Source: Agreia sp. Leaf283 (lineage in GTDB: Bacteria; Actinomycetota; Actinomycetes; Actinomycetales; Microbacteriaceae). From it: a DNA stretch of 64,000 bases. The notes under the pieces were generated by a model. The model saw only the letters and a list, made by a program, of their open reading frames with translations, searched no databases and was not told where the DNA came from. Where the stretch lies: assembly GCF_001422485.1 (NCBI RefSeq), contig NZ_LMNF01000001.1, positions 1,029,050 through 1,093,049 on the forward strand, in the 5' to 3' direction. The translations under genes were made by a program, and so were the position numbers. This document shows positions 24,020 through 32,427 of the stretch, piece by piece; positions within the stretch are counted from its first letter, which is position 1; each line of letters begins with the position of its first letter.

Positions 24020-24463
24020 ATGACCACTCCAGCCTCCGCAGTGCCGCTCGCGGCCCCGTATTACAACGCTCCGTTCGGTGCCGCCGTCGCGCGGTTCTGG
24101 AAGAAGTATGCGACGTTCAGCGGCCGGGCCAGCCGAAGCGAGTACTGGTGGTGGTACCTCGTTTCAGCCATCGTCGGCATCGTCTTCAACGTGCTGTCGT
24201 TCGGGGCCGGCGGCTACGGCCTTCAGATGGACCAGACCTATGCGACTCCGCGCACACTGGCGGTGATCGTCTGGGTGATCTGGGGACTGTGGGCCCTCGC
24301 CACCATCGTGCCCGGCCTTGCGCTGCTGGCCCGCCGGCTGCACGACACCGATCACAGTGCCTGGTGGATCCTGATCGGGCTCGTACCCTTCGTCGGCGGC
24401 ATCATTCTGCTCGTCTTCACGCTGACGGCGCCCGTGCCGGCCGGCGCCCGCTTCGACCAGTAG
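24020..24463 (+). CDS. DUF805-family membrane protein
   Basis: A 147-residue protein. The N-terminal FWKKYATFSGRASRSEYWWWYL block is the DUF805 signature (Tyr/Phe-Arg-GRASRSEYW). Three to four hydrophobic helices follow, with LALLARRLHDTDHSAWWILIGLVPFVGGIILLVFTL, where RRLHDTDxS is the second conserved block. ATG 24020 is preceded by GAGGGAACTCC. The family is widespread in bacteria and of unknown biochemical function. It is a stand-alone gene followed by the palindromic repeat at 24506. Confidence 0.9.
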   Translation: MTTPASAVPLAAPYYNAPFGAAVARFWKKYATFSGRASRSEYWWWYLVSAIVGIVFNVLSFGAGGYGLQMDQTYATPRTLAVIVWVIWGLWALATIVPGLALLARRLHDTDHSAWWILIGLVPFVGGIILLVFTLTAPVPAGARFDQ

Positions 24464-24505
24464 CGTCGCGCGGACAGAACACGTCGTGCGGTAGCTCTGC
24501 GTGAC

Positions 24506-24574
24506 GTATTCAGGAGGTGAGCGTCGTCGTGTGGATAGTGGCGGCGGTGACGCTCTCCTCCTGAATTGGTAACA
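24506..24574. repeat. Dispersed palindromic repeat, copy A
   Basis: Arms TTCAGGAGGTGAGCGTC (24509-24525) and GACGCTCTCCTCCTGAA (24549-24565) pair over 17 positions with one T-T mismatch; the 23-base loop contains GTGGATAGTGGCGGCGG. Copy B at 33983-34052 has the same outer arms, loop core and right flank (GTAACAGC here, GTTACAGC there). Both copies sit directly after genes. This looks like a REP-like dispersed element or structured terminator rather than coding DNA. Confidence 0.75.
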
Positions 24575-24616
24575 GCCAGGCAGGAGACTCCGCACGCGCT
24601 CTGCAAGACTCGATAC

Positions 24617-25339
24617 GTGAGCAACGCAATCGAGGCAAGCAATCTGAGGTTGGCGATCGATGACGTGGCTCTTCTTCAGCCGACGTCGATTCGCCTCGCC
24701 GCGGGCGAGGCCCTCGCCGTCACCGGATCGAACGGCTCTGGCAAGACCACCCTGCTGCGCATCCTCGCCGGGCTCGCTCGGCCGACCTCGGGAGCGGCGC
24801 GCATCCACGGGGCACCCGTCGACGAGCGCAGCCCCGCGTTTCGGCGCGTGGTGAGCGGGTCGATCGGGCGGCCTCCCGTGGCCCGCGACCTCACCCTCGA
24901 GGAGCACCTCGCCCTGGTCGCGGCGTCGTGGGGGTCGTCGGTGGGCGAGGCCCGAGAGCGCGCTGCCGCCGAGCTGGAGCGGTGGCAGCTGACCGCGCTG
25001 CGGCGCAGGTTTCCGCACGAGCTGTCGTCGGGGCAGTCGCAGCTGTTCGCGCTGGCGCTCGCGGTGGTGCGTCCGTATGAGGTGCTGGTGCTCGACGAGC
25101 CCGAGCAGCGCCTCGATCCCGACCGGCTCGGCATCGTGATCGAGGTTCTGCGAGAGGAGATCGCGGCGGGGCGCACCGTGGTGTTCGCGACGCACAGCGT
25201 TGTGCTGAGGGAGGCCATCGCGAGCCGGATTCTGCGGTTGGGCGGGGGCGGGGGAGACGCGGGCTCGGGCTCGCCAGACTCCGACTCGCCAGACTCCGAC
25301 TCTGCAGACTCCTCCGACTCCTCGGGCTCCGACGCGTGA
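24617..25339 (+). CDS. ABC transporter ATP-binding subunit
   Basis: A 240-residue ATPase from GTG 24617. Walker A is TGSNGSGKTTL (about 34-44), the signature is SSGQSQ (about 139-144; LSGGQ is the usual form), Walker B is VLVLDEPEQRLD (about 161-172) and the switch His is ATHS (about 193). The body is single-domain. The C-terminal 30 residues are a low-complexity acidic repeat (GSPDSDSPDSDSADSSDSSG) coded by tandem DNA repeats. The stop overlaps the start of the permease-like gene at 25336 (GTGA), so the two form a small exporter-type ABC system. Substrate unknown. Confidence 0.88.
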   Translation: MSNAIEASNLRLAIDDVALLQPTSIRLAAGEALAVTGSNGSGKTTLLRILAGLARPTSGAARIHGAPVDERSPAFRRVVSGSIGRPPVARDLTLEEHLALVAASWGSSVGEARERAAAELERWQLTALRRRFPHELSSGQSQLFALALAVVRPYEVLVLDEPEQRLDPDRLGIVIEVLREEIAAGRTVVFATHSVVLREAIASRILRLGGGGGDAGSGSPDSDSPDSDSADSSDSSGSDA

Positions 25340-26922
25340 GTCGCGAGGCCGCTCACGCGCTGCGGGCCGTGCGCGCCATCCGGCGTGCGCGCGCCGAGGG
25401 CAGCTCGCGCGGCGATGTGGTCTACGCCGTCTACGCGGGCGTGATGGTGGCGGCGATCGTGGGTGTACCCATTGTGCGAGCCGTCGTTCTCTACTTGGCC
25501 GAGCCCGCGGCATCCGCTGTGCTCGTCGACGTGGGGCCGACCGTGAGCGGCACCGTCTTCGCGCTCGCGTGCGCCGCCTTCGTGGCGCTCGGCGGAGTTC
25601 GCGGACCGGCCCTGCTGTCACCGTTTCTCCTGTTTGCGGTGGCCGGCGGCGGGCATCCGCGTCGCCGCACCCTGCTGGGGCCGGTCGTGCGAAGCGTGCT
25701 GGCGCTCGCGGTAGCAGGGGCGGGGCTCGCACTGCTTCCCGCGCTGGCGGTGGCGGGCGTGGGGGATGCCACGGTGGGTGGGGCGCTCGTGTTCGCGGGG
25801 GCCGGCGCGCTGGTGGGCGTGGTGTGCGGCGGATGCTGGCTGCTCGGCCAGCGCGTGACGGCTGCGGTTCGCGCGTGGACCGTCGTGGGCGTGGTGGCGA
25901 CGTGGGCCGCGTGGGTGGCGGTGCCCGGGATCGGCGGTGTGCTGCCGTGGGGGTGGTTCGCGTCGCTGTTTCCGGTGGGAGGCGGTGAAGTTGGTGCAGC
26001 TGACGCGGCTCTCGGCTGGGGCGCGTTGAGTGGGCTCGGCGTTCTCGCTGCGGCGGCGCTCGCGGTGACTCCGATGCTGCTCGACGGGCTCCGCGGACCC
26101 GAGCTGCTTTCGCAGGCTCAGCGCTGGCAGACCGCCGGAACGCTCGCCTTCACGGGCGACCTCGCGATGGCCATGGGGGAGTTCAGGGCGGTGCCGCGGC
26201 GCGGACGCCGGCTGGCTGCGATCGGCGGTGGCGGGCTGGCGCTGATGTTCGCGCGGCGCGACCTGGTGGGCTCGCTGCGCACGCCGGCCCGCTTCGCTCT
26301 CGCGTGTGCCGGATGCGTCGGGTTCGGTCTGCTGATCACGGTCGCGGTGGGCGCATCCGGGCCCGGGGTGTGGATCGCGGCGTGCGCCGCGGCGATCGTG
26401 GGGTTCCTGGCGCTGGGCGTGTGGAGCGACGGGTTCAGGCACGTGGCCGAGGTGGCGTCGGCGCCTCCGCTGTACGGGGTGTCGACGCTTCGGCTGCTCG
26501 GGCTGCATGCGGTGCTGCCTGTTGTTGGGGGCGTGGTGTTCTCGGGGGTGGGGGTCGGCGTCGGGGGAGTGGTGTTGGGTGGTGCGTTGGGTGGCGTAGG
26601 TGGCGGCGTCGGCGTCGAGCCTAGCTGGTCGGCGCTCGTGGCCGCCGTGCTGTGCGTGCTGCTGCTCGTTCTCGTGCGCGTGTACGACTCGGCGAAGGGG
26701 CCGTTACCGCTGACGTTGATGGCCCCGGTGCCGACTCCGGCGGGCGATGCGTCGGCGCTGGTGGTGGCTGCGTGGCAGGCCGATGCGGTGATTCTTTCGG
26801 GGGTGGTTGTGGGGGTGACCGTGGTGAGCGTCGCTGGTGGAGTTGGCGGCGGCGTTCTTGTGGCGGTCGGCCTCGGGGTCGTCGTCGGGTGGATGGCGCG
26901 GGCGCGGGTTCTGGCGGTCTGA
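25336..26922 (+). CDS. ABC transporter permease-like membrane protein
   Basis: A 528-residue protein, rich in Ala, Val and Gly, with about 12 hydrophobic segments. It begins with a charged region (SREAAHALRAVRAIRRARAEG), then has helices separated by short polar loops (PRRRTLLGPVVR, ARRDLVGSLRTPARF). It is coupled by GTGA to the ATP-binding subunit at 24617, so it is probably the membrane part of the same transporter. Its sequence does not match a permease family I can name. The last third is extremely Val/Gly-rich (VFSGVGVGVGGVVLGGALGG), coded by a G/T-biased stretch that looks slippage-prone. Confidence 0.8.
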   Translation: MSREAAHALRAVRAIRRARAEGSSRGDVVYAVYAGVMVAAIVGVPIVRAVVLYLAEPAASAVLVDVGPTVSGTVFALACAAFVALGGVRGPALLSPFLLFAVAGGGHPRRRTLLGPVVRSVLALAVAGAGLALLPALAVAGVGDATVGGALVFAGAGALVGVVCGGCWLLGQRVTAAVRAWTVVGVVATWAAWVAVPGIGGVLPWGWFASLFPVGGGEVGAADAALGWGALSGLGVLAAAALAVTPMLLDGLRGPELLSQAQRWQTAGTLAFTGDLAMAMGEFRAVPRRGRRLAAIGGGGLALMFARRDLVGSLRTPARFALACAGCVGFGLLITVAVGASGPGVWIAACAAAIVGFLALGVWSDGFRHVAEVASAPPLYGVSTLRLLGLHAVLPVVGGVVFSGVGVGVGGVVLGGALGGVGGGVGVEPSWSALVAAVLCVLLLVLVRVYDSAKGPLPLTLMAPVPTPAGDASALVVAAWQADAVILSGVVVGVTVVSVAGGVGGGVLVAVGLGVVVGWMARARVLAV

Positions 26923-26969
26923 TCTCGATACGCCGGCACCTTCGTCGGGCGGGTGGCTAGCCTGTAGTC

Positions 26970-27146
26970 ATGAGCGTGCTCTCGATCGGCCTGGTGGTTC
27001 TCTTCGTCGTGTTCGTTGTGCTCGCGGTAGGGGTCGGGCTCGGGATCTACTTTCTGGTGAAGGCATCCAATCGTCGCCAGGCTCAGGCGGCGGAGCAGCC
27101 GCCCGCACCCTCGAGCGAGGGGCCCGGAACGGCGCCGCGGATCTGA
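26970..27146 (+). CDS. Small single-helix membrane protein
   Basis: A 58-residue protein from ATG 26970. One long hydrophobic helix (about residues 4-30, LSIGLVVLFVVFVVLAVGVG onward) is followed by KASNRRQAQA and a Pro/Ser-rich tail (EQPPAPSSEGPGTAPRI). The layout is a simple N-out or tail-type membrane peptide. It stands 47 bases after the transporter permease and may be cotranscribed. It is too short to classify further. Confidence 0.55.
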   Translation: MSVLSIGLVVLFVVFVVLAVGVGLGIYFLVKASNRRQAQAAEQPPAPSSEGPGTAPRI

Positions 27147-27225
27147 CTTATCGGGTGCGGGTGATCTCGATCCGCGCGAGCCGGCCGCTCGACTCATGAG
27201 TTCTTGAGGGTTTTTCGCTGTCCGC

Positions 27226-27254
27226 TTGACACTGGACATCTCTATACATAGATT
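27226..27254 (+). promoter_or_regulatory. Sigma-70-type promoter of the ribose/deoxyribose operon
   Basis: TTGACA (27226-27231) and TAGATT (27249-27254) are separated by 17 bases, in an unusually AT-rich stretch for this genome. The start codon of the kinase is 46 bases downstream of the -10 element. Confidence 0.65.
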
Positions 27255-27286
27255 CTTCTTGTCTACGTTTGTTCATACACAAGAAG
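27255..27286 (+). promoter_or_regulatory. Inverted repeat overlapping the transcription start, probable operator
   Basis: CTTCTTGT (27255-27262) and ACAAGAAG (27279-27286) are perfect 8-bp arms separated by 16 bases, immediately after the -10 element. The position suits a repressor blocking initiation. The candidate protein is the GntR/UTRA regulator at 33211, encoded at the end of the same operon. Confidence 0.55.
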
Positions 27287-27299
27287 GCAGCACTGATCA

Positions 27300-28217
27300 A
27301 TGAAGATCGCAGTAGTCGGCAGCTATGGCGTCGGCCTCACGATGAGAGTTCCGCAGGCCCCCGGGCCCGGCGAGACGGTGGCCGGAGGCACATTCGACGA
27401 AGGCCCCGGAGGCAAGGGATCGAACCAGGCCGTCGGCGCCGCACGCCTCGGGGCGCAGGTCTCGTTCCTCACAGCGGTCGGAGACGACGCCTTCGGGCAG
27501 ACAGGTCGAGACCTCTGGATCGACGAGGGCGTCGACGCGTCGCACGTGATGACCGGCGATCGCCCCACCATGGTGGGCTTCATCATCGTCGAACCATCTG
27601 GCGAGAACCGCATCGCCCTCGCGCCGGGTGCTCTCGACGAGCTCGACGCCTCTCACGTCGAGACGTTCGCCGACGAGATCGAGGCGGCCGACGTGCTCGT
27701 CGTCTCCATGGAGATCCCCGAGGCTGCCGTCGTCGAGGCCCTGCGAATCGGACGTCGCCGCGGCACGACGACGCTGCTCAACCCGGCTCCCGCCCGTGCC
27801 CTGCCCGATGACGTCTGGTCGATGATCGACGTGATCACCCCGAACCAGACCGAGGCGCCCGTGCTCCTCGGGCTTCCCGCCGACCACGGCCGCTCCGACG
27901 AGCAGCTCGTCCGCGAGCTGCAGGAACGCACCGGCGGCTGCGTCGTGCTCACCCGGGGAGGCGGTGGGTCGCTGCTCTGCGGCGCTGATCAGCAGCTGCA
28001 TTCGATCCCCGCGCTGACGGTCGACCACGTCGTCGACACCACCGGAGCCGGCGATTCGTATACCGCAGCCTTCGCGGTGGCCCTGGCCCAGGGCATCCCG
28101 CTGGTCGACGCCGCGCACTACGCGGCGGCCGCCGGCGCGCACGCCGTCACGATCGCCGGCGTGATTCCGGCGCTCCCCACCCGCAACCAGCTCCCGCCCC
28201 TGATTGGAAATCTCTGA
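27300..28217 (+). CDS. rbsK: Ribokinase-family (PfkB) sugar kinase
   Basis: A 305-residue PfkB-type kinase. It has the N-terminal IAVVGSYGVGLTMRVPQAPGPGETV (in place of the usual NxD motif), the GGKGSNQAVGAARLGAQVSFLTAVGDDAFG signature that defines ribokinases, and the C-terminal ATP/anion-hole motif DTTGAGDSYTAAFA with catalytic Asp. It phosphorylates ribose or deoxyribose at O5 after import. It is the first gene of the operon 27300-33975; the stop overlaps the permease start by 1 base. The presence of DeoC downstream raises the option that 2-deoxyribose is the true substrate (DeoK-like). Confidence 0.9.
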   Translation: MKIAVVGSYGVGLTMRVPQAPGPGETVAGGTFDEGPGGKGSNQAVGAARLGAQVSFLTAVGDDAFGQTGRDLWIDEGVDASHVMTGDRPTMVGFIIVEPSGENRIALAPGALDELDASHVETFADEIEAADVLVVSMEIPEAAVVEALRIGRRRGTTTLLNPAPARALPDDVWSMIDVITPNQTEAPVLLGLPADHGRSDEQLVRELQERTGGCVVLTRGGGGSLLCGADQQLHSIPALTVDHVVDTTGAGDSYTAAFAVALAQGIPLVDAAHYAAAAGAHAVTIAGVIPALPTRNQLPPLIGNL

Positions 28218-29221
28218 TGACCACCGCCACCGCGATGACGCGTCCGGCCTCTTCGTTCGATCCCCGCAGGCTGCTCAAACTGCGCGAGGCAGGGGTGTTC
28301 GCCGCCCTGATCCTGCTCTTCATCCTCGGAGTCGTGCTCTCGCCCAGCTTCGTGCAGCCCAGCAACCTGCTCTCTGTCGGGCAGCAGGTCGCACAGATCG
28401 GCATCATGGCCGTGGGCGCGACGTTCGTGATCATCAACGGGGAGATCGACCTCTCGGTCGGTTCGATCTACGCGCTCTCCGCGATCACCACCGGCATGGC
28501 CATCACGGCCGGAACACCCTGGCCCCTCGCCATCCTGCTCGGCGTCGTCGTGGCCGCGCTGGCCGGACTTCTGAACGGGCTCGCGGTCGTGCTGCTCGGG
28601 GTGCCCTCGTTCATCGTCACCCTGGGGAGCCTCAGCGTGTTCCGCGGCGCGACGCTGCTCATCTCGAACGGCGCACCGATCTCGCTCTCGAGCGAGCAGC
28701 CGGGCGTCGCCGAGTTCACCCTCATCGGCCAGGGTCGCCTCTTCGGCGTCATCCCCATGCAGCTGCTGATCTTCGCCGCCATCGCCGCCATCGGAATCGT
28801 GTTGCTCTCGCGAGCGCGCCTCGGATTCAACACCTACGCGGTCGGCGGAAACCAGGAGGCCGCCCGCCTCGTGGGCATCAACGTGAAGCGCGTGAAGCTC
28901 ACCGCATTCATCCTCTCGGGGATCACAGCGGGCATCGCCGGAGTGCTCGGGCTCTCGTTCCTCTCGTATGTGCAGGGCGTCACAGGCACCGGCCTCGAAC
29001 TCACCGTGATCTCGGCCGTGATCATCGGCGGCGCGGCCCTCTTCGGAGGCTCCGGAACGATGTGGGGAACAATCATCGGCGTCGTGTTCATCGGCCTGCT
29101 GCAGAACATCCTCAACATCAACGGCATCTCGAGCTTCTGGCAGACAGTCGTGACCGGATTCGTGATCGTCGCAGCGGTCGCCGCCGACACCTGGCAGCGC
29201 AGACGAAAGACGAAGGCCTGA
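28217..29221 (+). CDS. rbsC: Ribose-type ABC transporter permease
   Basis: A 334-residue integral membrane protein with about ten helices. Family blocks include FVIINGEIDLSVGSIYALSAIT, GLLNGLAVVLLGVPSFIVTLGSL and TYAVGGNQEAARLVGINVKRVKLTAFILSG, the EAA-like loop that contacts the ATPase. It ends WQRRRKTKA. It belongs to the BPD_transp_2 (CUT2) family that imports ribose, xylose and related monosaccharides. It follows the kinase with a 1-base overlap and precedes the binding protein. Confidence 0.92.
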   Translation: MTTATAMTRPASSFDPRRLLKLREAGVFAALILLFILGVVLSPSFVQPSNLLSVGQQVAQIGIMAVGATFVIINGEIDLSVGSIYALSAITTGMAITAGTPWPLAILLGVVVAALAGLLNGLAVVLLGVPSFIVTLGSLSVFRGATLLISNGAPISLSSEQPGVAEFTLIGQGRLFGVIPMQLLIFAAIAAIGIVLLSRARLGFNTYAVGGNQEAARLVGINVKRVKLTAFILSGITAGIAGVLGLSFLSYVQGVTGTGLELTVISAVIIGGAALFGGSGTMWGTIIGVVFIGLLQNILNINGISSFWQTVVTGFVIVAAVAADTWQRRRKTKA

Positions 29222-29283
29222 CGAGCTTCACCCCACCCCCCAGAAAAACCCTGATAGCACCGGACATCAACAAAGGAGTACTC

Positions 29284-30312
29284 ATGTCCCTCACCACCAC
29301 AGCCCGGCGGCTTCTCGCCACGGGTGCGCTCGTGGCCGCAACCGCCCTCGCGGTCAGCGGATGCGGCGCCATCACCACCGGCAACGAGGCCGGATCCACC
29401 GACGGAGGATTCCAGCTCGCGTCCTACATCCAGGACCGCGTCGACAGCGGCGAGCCCATGCGCATCAAGCTCAGCTACCACGACCCCTCCCTCGCCTTCG
29501 CGACGCCCATCTCGAAGGGTATGGAGAAGGCCGGCGACGAGATGGATGCCGACGTGCAGCTCATCGGCCCGACCGGTGGCGACGCAGCCAAGCAGGTCTC
29601 CGAACTGCAGACGCTCATCCAGCAGAAGTCGATCGACGGCCTCGCAGTCTCGTCGGCCTCGAGCGACGCCCTCAAGCCCGTGATCGCCCAGGCCTACGAC
29701 GCTGGAATCCCGATCATCTCGTTCAACACCGACAACCCCGACTCCAAGCAGATGGGTTTCGTCGGCCAGGACCTGAAGGGGTCCGGCAAGTCCGAGGCCG
29801 AGGAGCTGGTGAAGACGCTCGGTGACGGCGCGACCGGCAAGGTCGTGGTCTTCTCGCTCGACACGGGAGCCGGATGGTCGAACGACCGATTCAGCGGCTT
29901 CGAAGAGGGAATCAAGGCGTCCGGCCTCGAGGTCATGGGCCCGGTGAACGTCGGCAACGAGCCGAACGCCGCGTACAACACGGTCGAGTCGACCATGGCC
30001 GGTGCCGGAGACGTCGTGGCCATCGCGGGCCTCGACTGCTGCAGCACGACCGCCGCGGCCAAGTGGGTCGAGCAGTCGGGCAACACGGGCAAGATCACCA
30101 TGGTCGGCTTCGACCTGCTTCCCCAGACCGCCGACTTCGTGAACAACGGCGTCGTCTCGTTCACCATCAGCCAGAACCCCGAGGAGCAGGGGTACCAGGC
30201 GGTGAAGGTGCTGGTCGATTTCCTGAAGGACAAGACGGCGATCAAGGGCGTCGATACCGGCGCCCAGTTCATCGACAAGTCGAACATCGCCGACGCGACG
30301 GTAGAGGGCTGA
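29284..30312 (+). CDS. Periplasmic-type sugar-binding lipoprotein of the CUT2 system
   Basis: A 342-residue lipoprotein: signal peptide with lipobox AVSGC (Cys27 region) followed by a type I periplasmic-binding fold. Visible parts are FATPISKGMEKAGDEMDADVQ, LQTLIQQKSIDGLAVSSASSDA, AGIPIISFNTDNP, FVGQDLKGSGKSEAEEL and MVGFDLLPQTADFVNNGVVSFTISQNPEEQG. This is the peripla_BP_4 type that binds a monosaccharide and delivers it to the permease at 28217. AAAGGAG precedes ATG 29284. The last base of its stop is the first base of the ATPase start (TGATG). Confidence 0.92.
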   Translation: MSLTTTARRLLATGALVAATALAVSGCGAITTGNEAGSTDGGFQLASYIQDRVDSGEPMRIKLSYHDPSLAFATPISKGMEKAGDEMDADVQLIGPTGGDAAKQVSELQTLIQQKSIDGLAVSSASSDALKPVIAQAYDAGIPIISFNTDNPDSKQMGFVGQDLKGSGKSEAEELVKTLGDGATGKVVVFSLDTGAGWSNDRFSGFEEGIKASGLEVMGPVNVGNEPNAAYNTVESTMAGAGDVVAIAGLDCCSTTAAAKWVEQSGNTGKITMVGFDLLPQTADFVNNGVVSFTISQNPEEQGYQAVKVLVDFLKDKTAIKGVDTGAQFIDKSNIADATVEG

Positions 30313-31898
30313 TGACGATGCCTTCCCCGCTCGACAAGGCCGATGCCGCCGGCGACCAGGCCGACGTCGCCATCCGCATCCAGAACCTGAGCCGCAGCTT
30401 CGGCCCGGTGCGGGCGCTCGAAGACGTGAGCTTCGACGTGACCGCAGGCGAGACCACCGCGCTGCTCGGAGAGAACGGTGCCGGCAAATCGACACTGCTC
30501 AAGATCCTGGCCGGCCTTCAGCCCCCGAGCGGGGGAGGCGTCGTCGCCTTCGGCGAGAACGTCGAATCGTATGACCCGAACACGATGCTCACGAGGTACG
30601 GCATCGCGATCGTGCCGCAGGAACTCTCGCTGCTGCCCGATCGGAGCGTCGCCGAGAACATCCTGGCGGGCATCGAGCCCGGCAACCGCTGGTTCCCGTC
30701 ACGACGCCGGATGATCACGCGGGCGTTGGATCTGCTGGCCGACCTCGATCTCGTGGTCGACCCCAACGCGCCTGTCAGGACTCTCGACCTGGCCACCCAG
30801 CAGCTCATCGTTGTCGCGCGATCGATCGCCCGGGAATGCCGCGTGCTGATCCTCGACGAGCCCACGGCGATGCTCACCCCGGCCGAGTCGGACCGACTGT
30901 TCTCCTTGATGGCGACGCTCAAACGGGCCGGCACGACCATGGTCTACGTCTCGCACCGGATGCCCGAGGTGTTCCTGCTCGCGGACCGCATCGAGGTTCT
31001 GCGCGACGGCCGTCAGGTCGCCGGATGGAGACGTGACGAGGTCACCCCCGACCAGGCGGTCGCCGCCATGGTCGGGCGAGAACTCGGGCAGTTCACCTCG
31101 CGAGCCGAGCTCTCGGTCGCCCGTGCGACCGACCGCGACGAATCGGTGCCCGCTCTCGCCCTGCGCGGACTCTCCGGCCGCCGTCACCACGGCGTCGACC
31201 TCGAGATCCGGCCGGGAGAGATCGTCGGCATCGCAGGTCTGCCCGACAGCGGACGCGTCGAACTGCTGCACAACATCTTCGGCGGAGACGCCGGAGACGC
31301 CGGAGGCGACGGAACCGTCGAGCTGCTCGGCCGGCCCTATGTGAACCGGAGCCCCATCGAGAGCGTGGAGCGGCGGCTCGGATTCGTTCCGGGTGAGCGG
31401 CGGGCCCAGGGATTGTTGACCTCGATGAGCGTGGCCGAGAACGTGGGCGTGCTCACGGTGAAGGCCCTCACCTCGGCCGGGCTGCTCAAGCGTCGGGCGT
31501 TCGACAAGCGCGCCACCGAACTCGCGCGAGGCTTCCGGGTCAAGACCGCCACCATGGACCAGCCGATCACGAACCTCTCGGGCGGCAACCAGCAGAAGGC
31601 CATGCTCGCCCGCTGGATCGCCATCGACCCCGCAGTGCTCATCCTCGACGAGCCCACCCGAGGCGTCGACGTGGGGGCGAAGGCCGAGATCTACGAACAG
31701 CTCTTCGCTCTCGCGGATCGCGGCGTGGCCATCATCTGCTCCTCGTCGGACCTGCCCGAACTGCTCACCATCACCGACCGGATCGCCGTGATGTCGGAGG
31801 GGCGCGTCGTCGACATCGTCGCGACCAAGACCGCCACCGAGGAGTCGATCATGACCTCGGCGACCGGAGCCGTGACCCATACGGGAACGCTCGCCTGA
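30312..31898 (+). CDS. rbsA: Sugar ABC transporter ATPase with two nucleotide-binding domains
   Basis: A 528-residue RbsA-type protein. Domain 1 has Walker A GENGAGKSTLLKILAG (about 55) and Walker B VLILDEPTAMLT (about 180). Its signature motif is degenerate (LDLATQQL in place of LSGGQ). Domain 2 has a replaced Walker A (IAGLPDSGRVEL), a complete signature LSGGNQQKAMLARW (about 420) and Walker B VLILDEPTRGVDVG (about 440). The asymmetry is normal for CUT2 ATPases. It powers the permease at 28217. ATG 30312 overlaps the binding-protein stop; the next gene, RbsD, starts 42 bases after its stop. Confidence 0.92.
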   Translation: MTMPSPLDKADAAGDQADVAIRIQNLSRSFGPVRALEDVSFDVTAGETTALLGENGAGKSTLLKILAGLQPPSGGGVVAFGENVESYDPNTMLTRYGIAIVPQELSLLPDRSVAENILAGIEPGNRWFPSRRRMITRALDLLADLDLVVDPNAPVRTLDLATQQLIVVARSIARECRVLILDEPTAMLTPAESDRLFSLMATLKRAGTTMVYVSHRMPEVFLLADRIEVLRDGRQVAGWRRDEVTPDQAVAAMVGRELGQFTSRAELSVARATDRDESVPALALRGLSGRRHHGVDLEIRPGEIVGIAGLPDSGRVELLHNIFGGDAGDAGGDGTVELLGRPYVNRSPIESVERRLGFVPGERRAQGLLTSMSVAENVGVLTVKALTSAGLLKRRAFDKRATELARGFRVKTATMDQPITNLSGGNQQKAMLARWIAIDPAVLILDEPTRGVDVGAKAEIYEQLFALADRGVAIICSSSDLPELLTITDRIAVMSEGRVVDIVATKTATEESIMTSATGAVTHTGTLA

Positions 31899-31940
31899 GC
31901 ATCCGGACCTCACCCGCTCGACCATCTCGAAAGGACAACC

Positions 31941-32396
31941 ATGAAGCGCACAGGTATTCTGAACGCCCAGCTGAGCGGCGCACTCGCGACCCTCGGCCAC
32001 ACCGATCTCATTCTCGTCGTCGACGCCGGCTTCCCCATTCCGCGTGACGCGCAGCGCGTCGACCTGGCCATCGCGCAGAACCTGCCAGACCTGCGCACCG
32101 TCATCTCGCTCATCGCCGACGAGATCATCGTCGAGGGCGTCGTGCGTGCCGACGACGTGACCAGCAACAATCCGAAGCTCGACGAGTGGCTGCTCGACCG
32201 GTTCGCCGACGCCGAGTTCAGCACTCGAACCCACGCCGACATGCTCGGCGAACTCGCCCGCCAGGCGAAGGTCATCGTGCGAACGGGCGCCTTCGAACCG
32301 TGGGGGAACATCGGCCTGTTCTGCGGCGTCGACGTGCCGCAGTGGTTCGGCGGAGAGGGCGTCATCGCGCCCGACTACTACGCATCCAAACTCTGA
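31941..32396 (+). CDS. rbsD: RbsD-type D-ribose pyranase (mutarotase)
   Basis: A 151-residue protein matching RbsD/FucU: MKRTGILNAQLSGALATLGHTDLILVVDAGFPIP with the conserved His near residue 20, ARQAKVIVRTGAFEPWGNIGLFCGV near the C-terminus. RbsD interconverts pyranose and furanose forms so that the kinase receives the furanose. It follows the transporter and precedes DeoC, so ring-form conversion is coupled with transport and phosphorylation. Confidence 0.93.
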   Translation: MKRTGILNAQLSGALATLGHTDLILVVDAGFPIPRDAQRVDLAIAQNLPDLRTVISLIADEIIVEGVVRADDVTSNNPKLDEWLLDRFADAEFSTRTHADMLGELARQAKVIVRTGAFEPWGNIGLFCGVDVPQWFGGEGVIAPDYYASKL

Positions 32397-32427
32397 TTCA
32401 CCACCTCAAAAGAAAGCGAAACTCACC

